64,000 nt of DNA from Rhynchospora pubera (Eukaryota; Streptophyta; Magnoliopsida; Poales; Cyperaceae): assembly GCA_028095005.1 (NCBI GenBank), contig CM051462.1, positions 127,276,752 through 127,340,751 of the forward strand. Direction: 5' to 3'. Below, in pieces: positions 37,069 through 47,400 of this stretch. Under the pieces are notes generated by a model. That model ran no database searches, was not told the DNA's origin, and worked only from the letters and a program-made list of their open reading frames with translations. Every line of letters begins with the position of its first letter. The stretch's first letter is position 1. Both the position numbers and the translations under genes were made by a program.

Positions 37069-38678
37069 AATTGGAAAGAGTTTCATTTCTAATGCAAAGG
37101 AATTTTACATTCGATGGACAACAGATTAAAAAATTTAGATTTTGAAAATAATAATTTGAGAAATTATGAAATGTACCTTTTTTTATCCAATTTATGCGAT
37201 ATAAACTGACAAAAAATAATATAACATACTTTTATCATTCTATAAACAACAGAATTTTTTTAAATTATAAACTTCTAATATTTAATGTAATATTCAAATG
37301 AAATTTAAATTGTATACATTTTTTGATGATCTTTTTATGTTTAACAATTAATGCATACCAGATTTACTTTTCGTTGAGGTTTAAAGCTCCGTTGAATAAA
37401 CTAAAAATTACATTGTTAAGGTTCTTAATTAAGTTTTGACTTGTAATTGAATCATAATGTAGTTATAATAATGATAACAAAAATTATATAATGGTGCGTA
37501 TTCGTCTCACATTCTCACTAATAAAGTGAATAATCATGTTCTGCTAGCACCCTTATTAGTGTGCGTGCGCACGACCGCGTGTTTTTTAATGCCGTTGTTA
37601 TAATGGTTATCTTTGAATGTATCTAGGAAAATAAATTGATTATTACATTATAAAAGCCTTATATGTCAGAGTTGTTCATATTTGCAAAGGATCCCAACAG
37701 CTTTAGTACCTTTGATCATCTACGTACAGTGTGCCTTTATAGGTTCTTTTACTATTTTTGGTATGATAATGGTGTTTAAATTAAGAAACTTTGGATATGA
37801 AGATAAGTAAATAGTACAGCCAAGGAATATCGCTGTTTTAAGGGTTTGTCATCAGTCGTTTTTTTTTTCCTTTTCTTAAAATTTTTTTTCTGGCGCAATA
37901 AAAGTTCGAACTAGATACAAAACATTAGTAGCATGAATTTGAATCAAAAGTATGAATTAGGTATGTGTATGGATTTTGTTGTAAACTATATTTAAAAGTC
38001 TAAATTATGTTATAAATTTAATTTTACATGATTCACACTTTCTTTCTTTCTTTTCGAAGGCAATGATTCACACTTTCTAATGCATTCAAATCCATGCGTG
38101 TGGACCATGTGTGAGCTAGATAATTTGTTTTTTATTTTTCCAAAACTGCCATTGCATAAGTAAACATTCATGCAATTATTTCTCTCTTTGCACCGCAACA
38201 CAATTGATCACACAAGCTAACGAAGCAGAAAACCAAGATAATCAGGAAAGATTAGTAATGAATCAAGCCAATCAAGAGCAATTGGCTTTTGAAACATGTA
38301 GCAAACTTCTATTTTAGGTAACTTTACAGTGGTGCATTCCATGTTGGCACTGCTGTCGCACATAATACATGGCTGCATCTACATGCTTTTGTGGCTATTT
38401 ATTCAGTGGCAAGCACGAGTCTTGGCACTCTTTGGCGTTGGAGCAATATTCATCATGCATTATTAATTACTTTATTACTGTCTACAGACAGATGTCGTCA
38501 TCATAATTACTTCTGTTAAGTGTACGTATGCATACTTATTAGGGTTATTTCTATTGGTCGTGCAAAATTTTATTTGGATCCTAGACAAGGTGCTTAGGTT
38601 GTTAGAAATGATTAATTTGTTTATGTTCAGGTGCGCAATGCCAATGGTTGCTTGATCTTCTCTATCTAAAAGAAAATA
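37069..38678. other. AT-rich intergenic DNA, no gene seen
   Basis: No conserved frame. Contains scattered A/T runs and a short TTCACACTTTCT repeat near 38030-38080. Confidence 0.5.
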
Positions 38679-38683
38679 ATTTG

Positions 38684-38901
38684 TAACAAGATTTTGTGAA
38701 TTGAAAAAAAATGATTTCTGTATTCTGAACAAATCTGTTTACAACATCCCAATATATTCTAATTGCTGAAAAGAAAGTTTCCTAAACATAAATTACATAC
38801 CAATTACAACGTACAACATACAACATCTAAATCTATATAAATATAGAAACTACATCTCAACTAATATGGCAGGAAATATACACATATGCGCAGCCTTAAT
38901 A
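38684..38901 (-). repeat. Copia 3' LTR
   Basis: 218 bp. In element orientation it begins TATTAAGG and ends CTTGTTA, so the ends are TA...TA rather than TG...CA. Confidence 0.93.
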
Positions 38902-38915
38902 CTCCCCCTCAAGTT
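38902..38915 (-). other. Copia polypurine tract
   Basis: On the minus strand AACTTGAGGGGGAG directly abuts the 3' LTR, the usual copia plus-strand primer site. Confidence 0.9.
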
Positions 38916-41900
38916 GGAGCATGCAGGTCACAAATGCCTAACTTGCCAATCAAATAATTAAACTGTTGTTTTCCAATTGACTTGGTAAACAAATCTGCTA
39001 ATTGATCTGAAGAACGAACATAGAAGGCTTCAATCAATCCTGCACAAATTTGGTCACGAACATAATGGCAATCAATTTCAATATGTTTCGTTCTTTCATG
39101 AAACACTGGATTTGCAGCTATATGTAAAGCAGCTTGGCTATCATAGAAAAGTTTTACTGGTTCTTGATGAGAAACACCTAAGAATTGTAGGAGTGAGCGA
39201 AGCCAAGTGAGCTCGCAAGCGGCTGCAGCCATTGAGCGATATTTTGCCTCAGCAGATGATCTAGCAATAGTGTGTTGTTTCTTTGTCTTCCAAGAAATAG
39301 GAGAGCGACCCAACAAAATAAAATAACCACTCAAAGACCGTCAAGTTAAGGGACAAGCTGCCTAATCAGAATCACAGTAAGCATACAACCTAAGATCGTT
39401 GTCAGCTCGAAGAAGAAGACCTTGCCCTGGGCTGTTTTTGAGATATCTCAACACCCGAAGGGCTGCATCATAGTGTGCATTAAGTGGGTTTTGCATGAAC
39501 TGAGCTAGAATATGCACTGAATAGCTCAATTCTGGACGAGTGATGGTGAGATAGATAAGTTTTCCAACCAATCGCCTATACTTCTCAGGTTCGGCTATGG
39601 ACTCACCATTTAGAGTTGATAGATTGTGATTTTGTTCAAGTGGTGTTGCTGCAGGTTTAGAACCAAGTAAACCATACTCGGCCAATATATCAAGTGTGTA
39701 TTTGCGCTGGCATAAAACCAAACCAGTTGCATTTCGAGCGAACTCAATGCCAAGAAAATACTTCAGCACCCCTAAATCTTTCATGGAAAAAGCCCTACTC
39801 AAATAACTTTTGAAATTGGGTATTGCCTCGCCATTATTTCCTGCAATAACCAGATCATCAACATACACCAAAACTGTGATGAAAATGTTCCCATTTCGAT
39901 AAGCAAACAGTGAGTAATCAGCTTTAGATTGAATAAATCCATAAGTTTCAAGAGTTGAAACAAGTTTTGAAAACCACATACGTGGGGCTTGTCTCAAACC
40001 ATAGAGAGATTTTCGGAGACGACAAACTTGCCCTGGATGTGTTGAAGCAAAACCTGGAGGTAATTTCATGTACACTTCTTCATTTAAATCACCGTGCAAG
40101 AAGGCATTATGCACGTCCATTTGGTGTAGCTCCCAATCCTTGGCTATAGCTACTGCAAGGAAAGTACGCACACTCACCATTTTCGCCACAGGGGCAAATG
40201 TTTCATTAAAATCAACACCCTCCTTTTGACGGTTTCCAAGTACCACCAAACGAGGTTTGTATCTCTCTACTGCTCCATCCGAGTTATATTTAACTCGATA
40301 AACCCACTTGCATCCAATTGTTGTTTTTCTTTTGGTAGTTCTTCTAAAGTCCAAGTATTGTTTCTCTCCAGTGCCTCAATTTCAGCTTGCATTGCTGCCC
40401 TCCACTGTTTCATTTTCATCGCTTCTCCATAAAATTCAGGTTCCTTTTCCTTTGTAATTGCTGCCAAAAATTTTCTGTGTTGCATAGAAAATTTGTTGCA
40501 TGTTACGTAATTAGATATGGGATAAGGACTACCTGAAGTGTGAACATGTGTGACATGGGCTTTAGATGAACTACAGCGTGCAGTGTAGCATATATAATCT
40601 TGCAACCTCGGTGGACATTTTCTGGCTCGCCTTGCAGGACCAGCTGCTTCAAGTGCAGGTGCATCTGTAGGTGCAGGTGCATCATTACCAGATACATGTT
40701 CCGATGCAGGTGCATCTTGTGTATTTTCAGGTGCAGATGCAGGTGCATCACTTGTATCGGGTGCGGGTGCATCTCCTATATCGGGTGCGGGTGCATCACC
40801 TGCATTGGGTGCAGGCGCTGATGCAGGCGCATCATCATGAGATTCAGGTGCACTGTCACTTGCAGAATAATCGAACAGATCATTTGTTCTCCCCTTTGCA
40901 CGCAACTCCTCCAAATTAGTATTGTTTGAAACAACATTTTCTTGTCCAAATGGAAACTCAGTCTCACAAAACACAACATCACGAGAAACAAGAAAATTTC
41001 ATGTATCCAAACAATAAACACGCCATCCTTTCTTTCCAAAAAGATACCCCACAAAGATGCACTTTCGAGTTTTACTCCCAAACTTATCAACAAATGGTGA
41101 TCTATTTGAGACATAGCACAGTCATCCAAAGTTTCGCACAGCTGCATAAGATGGTGGTTTTCCAAACAACAATTCATAAGGTGTCTTATTATTCAAAAGT
41201 GGAGTAGGAGTTCTATTAATCAAATAAGCAGCAGTTAAGACACATTCTCCCCAAACTTCAATGGGCATTTTCGACTGAAACCTTAAGGCTCTTGCCACAT
41301 TAAGGATATGACGGTGTTTACACTCTAACCGTCCATTTTGTTGTGGTGTACCCACGCAGGAAGTTTGATGCAAAATACCATTGTCACTATAAAAAGTTTG
41401 CATTTCTTGTGACTTAAATTCTGGTCCATTGTCACTTCTAATACACTTAACCACTTTTGAGAATTGTGTGTGAACCATGTGGCAAAAAGATCTAAGCATA
41501 CTACCAGTTTCTCCTTTATCAAGCAGCAAATATACCCAAGTCGCACGACTAAAATCATCAACAATAGTCAAGAAATAACGTGCACCATAATGAGAGGGGA
41601 CTTTGTAAGGTCCCCAAATATCACAATGAATTAAATCAAATGGTTCATCCATTTTATTCAAGCTGACAGGAAAAACATCTCTTGTTTGCTTAGCACTCAA
41701 ACAAATTTCACATACATCTCTTGAGCTACTACTATCAAACTGTACACCAGGAAACAAAGATGTTATTTTTGAGGAAGGATGTCCCATCCTTTGATGCCAC
41801 AGTTCATAATCCTCACTCTTGTTGGTATGACAAGCTTTAGCTGTTGTTGTAGAATGATAGTAGTAGACTCCATCTCTTAGTTTACCGACACCAATCACTT

Positions 41901-42368
41901 TCCTCGAAGTGCAATCCTGAATGACACACAACTGGTCAATAAATGTAACAAGGTATCCATTGTCTTTAATCAATGTTCCAATAGAAATCAAGTTGCAGCT
42001 TAAACATGGCACATATAGAACATTTTTCAGTGTAAATCCCTCTTTCAATCTCACTGAACCTTCATACTCTATCATCGTGTTGGTTCCATTAGGTAACTCA
42101 ATCGATGATTTTAGAATTTTGCAAACATTAAATAAGTAGTTAATGTTTCCAGTCCTATGGTGAGATGCACCACTATCAAGTATCCAATTTAGATTCTTAC
42201 CATTAACTCTCTCATTGGATGCACCTAAACTTGAAATGTTGGTGTTAGAAAAAATTGCCATGATCTGCTGCACTTGAGCATCTGTTAGTCTAGGTACAGC
42301 CATTGCTTGCACTCCAGCGCTCGGATGCACTCCAGCGCTCGGATGCACTCCAGTATTTGGTTGCACCC
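38909..42368 (-). pseudogene. Copia pol: protease, integrase, RT, RNase H (broken)
   Basis: Reading leftward: protease motif WILDSGASHH, GAG-preintegrase zinc finger (WHQRMGHPS...CEIC), integrase core with D (HCDIWGP), D (RSDNGPEF) and E (QQNGRLE), RT with YVDDLVIAG, and RNase H (SSAEAKYR...DSQAA). Breaks seen: stops at 41122-41124, 40999-41001, 39362-39364 and 39341-39343, and a one-base frameshift near 40310-40330. Between integrase and RT a hydrophilic linker repeats DAPAP units, and an 18-bp repeat near 42305-42350 encodes GVHPSA units. It continues from gag across the nested insert. Not functional as read. Confidence 0.92.
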
Positions 42369-44043
42369 TGATGTACGGTTTTCGTACTTGATTTTCAGCC
42401 AGAATAAGCCCCAAATTTCGTTCAAATTACTTGTGTTTTTACTCATTTTCCTTTGAATTGTGCTAATGTTAGATGTAGGAAAGTTCAGCCGTAGCCCGGC
42501 AAGTTTTTTATACAGGTTCATCACACTTTGACGCGAAAAAAGGAGAAAATCGACTAAGTCGCACAGATCCAGCAAGATGGAACGGGCCGCCCCAATCATA
42601 GGACGGGTCGTCCCACCTCAGTGCAGACACAAGCAGAAGAGTTCCAGACGACACAATCAGCCCAGACTGGGACGGGCCGCCCCATGTTCAGACCAGGCCG
42701 TCCCAGTCCACAACCAGGCCAGAATAGCTATTTCGAGATTGCCAAATATAGAGTGCCTGATTTGGTGAGGCGGTTTCTTCAGTTTCCACCGCCTTTCTGA
42801 GCCACAATGCCACGTTTTGGAACTTCCCAAGAGGCCTATATAAGCTCTGTCCTGGCTCCAAGTCGAGAGAGTCGAAATTTGCTAAGTTTGGAGAGCCAGA
42901 AAGGAGCAAGGCAACCACCCTGTCGAGACGGCCATCCACCAGCCTGAGACGCACCGCCCCAGGATCAGGACGGGCCGCCCCAGACAGGACAGAGCTTAGG
43001 AGATAGACGATTTTCAAGCACATCTTGTTGTAACTTGGTTTTTCCTTTTTCTTTGTGTTTTCGTATGATGAAACCTGCTTTTTCTTGCATGGAGTAGTTT
43101 AGTTTAGGGGCTATGGTTCGATAACTTTTCTTTTAGTTGTTTGTTTTGTTTGAATACTTGTTTATTTGCTAAGTTAAGTTGCGTTTATGATTTCTGCAAT
43201 TTTATTCTATCTTTTTGTTGCAACTTGTTACTGTTTGAATCTGATTATTGCGTTAAACAAAGGCCTAGTTTAATTGTCAAAGTAAAGTCAATCTGCAATA
43301 ACAAGCAAACACTTAGATCAATTAGGTAGGCGATATCCGAAAGGATTTAACCAAACTTCAAGTAATTAGAAGTTTTACTCAACAAACCGAGAGGTTGAGA
43401 GTTTACCAAGACCCAGAAATCAATTAGAAACACCTAAACCAAGAAACGAGAGTTGAAATTTAGGAGTTTTTAGGATTTATCAAACAGAACCCCACAACTT
43501 GACCTGAACGAGAGTTAGAGCGCAAGTCTGTAGGGTAGATTTGATCCAATTCACGCAAAAACACTCAGCAAATAATTAAGTAGGATGACAAGACAAACAT
43601 CGGATGATTGGACCGGCCCGTTCCAAGGTCAGGACGGACCGCCCGAGAGGGGGCGTCCTGGCCTAGAACGGACAGTTCCAGCCATTTGACAGGGTTAGGA
43701 CGGCCCGTTCCAGAGATGGAACGGTCCGTCCCAACCTTGACAGACAGGAAAAGTTAGACAACCTGAACCCCTAATCATTTGTTAATTGTTTAAACTTTCA
43801 ATTGGCTAAGTTTTTCTCTAGGGAATTACAATTTTAAATTCTGTAACTGCAATTGACCTTTCTGTTTAGATCTGATTGAAATTTAAATTGTTTATTTAAT
43901 CAAAAGAATTTAATTTAATATGAATTGTTTAAACTTAGAAAAGGAATAGTCCGTCCCCGTGATTCGACCCTTAAACTATACTGCAAACGAATTAGTATCG
44001 GTTTTTAAGGAATTAATTTGACCTGTACCCTCAGCACCGATCA
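42369..44043 (+). repeat. Athila 5' LTR
   Basis: 1675 bp, TG...CA ends. A TATA-like GCCTATATAAGC at about 42834-42845 is the likely promoter. It carries about eleven full or degenerate GGAACGG-type motifs, clustered at 42579-42710, 42948-42982 and 43610-43735. Confidence 0.96.
42838..42843 (+). promoter_or_regulatory. LTR TATA box
   Basis: TATATAAG in a GC-balanced context about 470 bp into the LTR; the same sequence is in the 3' LTR at about 55213. Transcription start is inferred to lie about 30 bp downstream. Confidence 0.55.
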
Positions 44044-44048
44044 AATTT

Positions 44049-44066
44049 TGGCGCCGTTGCCGGGGA
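44049..44066 (+). other. Athila primer-binding site
   Basis: TGGCGCCGTTGCCGGGGA lies 5 bp inside the 5' LTR. This is the primer site usual for Athila and Tat elements. Confidence 0.9.
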
Positions 44067-44422
44067 CGGTGCCTTTTTCTAAGTTTTACTTTCTGTTTTA
44101 ACTTAAATTCTTTCAATCTCTCTTCACCTTTTCTTTTGTTTTTGAAATTTTGCAGTCGCATACGCTGGCTAACAAGGAGAAAGAACTAGGCAGCGCACGC
44201 GATACAAGTTTTCGTCAACGAGGAGGAGGGGAACAGAACCAACAATCGAGCCCATCTTCATCTGGAACGGCCCGCCCCATTTTAGGACGCACCGCCCCAG
44301 GTTTAGCTGAACTCACAGAGGAGGAGGAAGGCTCTCTGATTCAGCCGTTTCGCCAGTTTTACCAGCGCAACCGCAGAAATCCAGGGAGAACTCAACCACC
44401 TTTGACTCCACCCGAAGAAGAC

Positions 44423-47400
44423 ATGGCAGACCACTTGAATGGCAATGGGGGAAGACCGGAGGAGACTCCCGTCCAGCGAGCCCTTAGAGAAGCCCTCGAA
44501 GCAGCAAGGGAAGCCGAGGCCAATCGACCTCTTCGAGAAATCAGTGCACCAACCGCGACTAATGTCCGACTTGGAGTTAGACCACCAAAGGCTGAGCGAA
44601 CCCGTGACTTTTACTACAACCCAAGCTTGATCGCTCTGATCAAGGACTCAGCTTTCGGTGGAGCCCCCAACGAAGATGCCAATCGCCATTTGCAAAGCTT
44701 CCTGCGCAATTGCACAACCCTTGTCCCTGAAGACGTGGATCCAGAAATAATCCGCTTAACTCTCTTTCCTTTTTCTCTTAGGGGCAAAGCTGAGGATTGG
44801 CTCAATAGTTTCAATGATGCACCATTTGATTCTTGGGAAAACTTAACCAAAGCCTTTCTAGATAGGTTTTATCCTAGGGTAAAAACAACTAAATTGGTTA
44901 GGGAATTGTTAACCTTTCAACAAGAACCAGATGAAAACCTGTTTGAGGCATGGGAAAGGTTCAAGGACCTGCAGAGAATGTGTCCACACCATGATGTACC
45001 TGAAAATAGGCTTATTGTCAGTTTCTATGATGGTTTGGATGATATGACTCGTCAGAATATCAATTCAACTGCAGGTGGATCATTCCTCGAGATGGGTTGC
45101 AGAGAAGCGAAGGCTTTACTTGAGAATATGGCCAGGTCTCAAACCAACTGGTCAGTTAGAGCCCAGAAGAAAGGAGGACTTCTTGAAGTGGATAGGGACA
45201 CACACATGCAATCGCAGCTGGATTCTTTGACCGTTATGATCAAAAATCTCAACAAGAAACCGGCTGAGGTGGTAGCTAAGTGTCAGTTTTGCGAGGAAGA
45301 AGGACATACGGCCAAGGCATGCCACTTGGTTGAGAGAGAAGAGAAGACAGAAGAGGTGAATGCACTCATGAATCCTCCTTCCTTTTTCCCACCAACCAAC
45401 AACTATGCTTATCGCGACAAGAGAAACCATCCAGGCCTCTCTTACTCAAATCCTAATGGAGCTGCTAACCCCAGCCAAGCCGGACCACCAAGGAACCAAC
45501 AACGCCCTCAAGAGACACTCACGCAGCCCATGGTTGAGAAATTCATGCAGAGTCAAGGAATCTTCAATCATGCAGTCCATCGGGAGTTGGAGAAGATCAG
45601 GGAAGACATGGGGGCTTTTCTTCAAAGATTCGACGAAAGGTTGTCTCAATCTAGCGTCGGAGCTCTCACCAAACCAGGTATGTTCCCCAGCCAACCTGAA
45701 CCAAACCCTAGGGAGGATGTGAAGAGCGTCTCGCATCAATTGAGGAGTGGAACAAGGTATGACGGGCCTGAAATGCCCTCAGACTCTCCTCCAGGACTAT
45801 CTGGAACGGACCGCCCCATTCTGGGACGGCCCGCCCCACCTCAGGACGGAGCAGAAGCTGATCAGGCGGACCAGCCCAGCGCTGCGGCAGACATTAGAAC
45901 GAGCCCACCAGCAGCAGAACGAGATAATGGAACGGACCGCCCCAACTCAGGACGGACCGCCCCAAACACCTCGACTACCACAAGCAGCCAACTCCCGAGG
46001 GCCGTCTCTCCTTCTAACAGAGCGATTGAGGTTCCATATCCGCAGAGACTCGCCAAGGCCAGGAAGGATAGGGCATACGAGAAGTTCCTAGACATTCTAC
46101 GACAGATCAAGATCTCCATTCCCTTCACCGATCTCCTAACCAGAATGCCATCTTATGCTAAATTCTTGAAGGACCTCCTTTCCAACAAGAAAAACCTGGA
46201 GGAGTGCGGGACCATGGCCTTGACCGGAGAATGCAGCGCTCTGATCACAAAGAAGATGCCGGTCAAAATGAAAGATCCAGGCAAATTCACAATCCCATGT
46301 AAAATCGGGAATGCAGAAGAGAAGAAAGCTTTGCTGGACCTCGGAGCAAGCGTTAGTCTCATCCCCGAGACAGTCTATAATCAGATAGGAATGGGGGAGC
46401 TGAGCCCGACCCGCATGACTTTGAAGCTTGCTGATGGATCAATTAGACTGCCATTGGGAATAGCAATCGACGTGCCAGTCCAAGTTGGAGATTTGGTTGT
46501 GCCTTGTGACTTTGTGGTTGTGGATATGGAAGAAGATTTAGATGTTCCAGTCATCCTTGGTCGCCCCTTCCTCACCACAGCCGGAGTATTCATCAACTGC
46601 AAGACCGGCAAGATGATCCTAGAGGTTGGAGATGAAAAAGTGGAGTTTGATGTAGAAAAAGCCATGAAGATGCCTGACCATATTGACTCAATTTTCATGG
46701 TGGATTCATTGGAAGCCATTGTTGAAGAATCCTTCAACACACGTGTTGTTCAGGCATACCAGTCCTTCTCGGCCAGACCTGAAGAGGAGGAGGCAAACTT
46801 AATATTCAACGAAATTCTTCAAATGGTTGAATACTTAGCTGCCAGAGGGGAACAGAACAGACCACCCCAGATCAAGGCAGATCAAGCCACTATGCAGCTG
46901 CGGTCTCCAGCTGAAATCCAACGGATTCTCAGCCTGGAAACAAACCAGGGCGGACCGCCCCAGGTTGGAACGGCCCGCCCCAATTCAGATGATGCGAAAT
47001 CCAGGCCAGAACTGAAGGCCCTGCCAGACAATCTCAGGTATGAATTCTTGGGCCCAGATCAGACCTTTCCTGTTATTGTTAATGCCAATCTTGATGCAGA
47101 TCAAACAGCAAAGCTACTAAAAGAACTGAGAATCCATCAGAAAGCAATCGGATACTCGATTGAGGATCTAAAGGGTATCGATCCCTCGATTTGCACCCAT
47201 CGGATCCTACTTGAAGAGGACTCCAAGCCAGCTGTGGAGCACCAAAGGAGACTCAACCCGAACATGAGTGAAGTTGTGAGGAAAGAAATTCATAAACTTC
47301 TAGAGGCAAGGATCATTTACCCCATCTCAGACAGCAAATGGGTTAGTCCCATTCATGTTGTTCCGAAAAAGGGAGGCACAACCGTGATAAAGAATGACGA

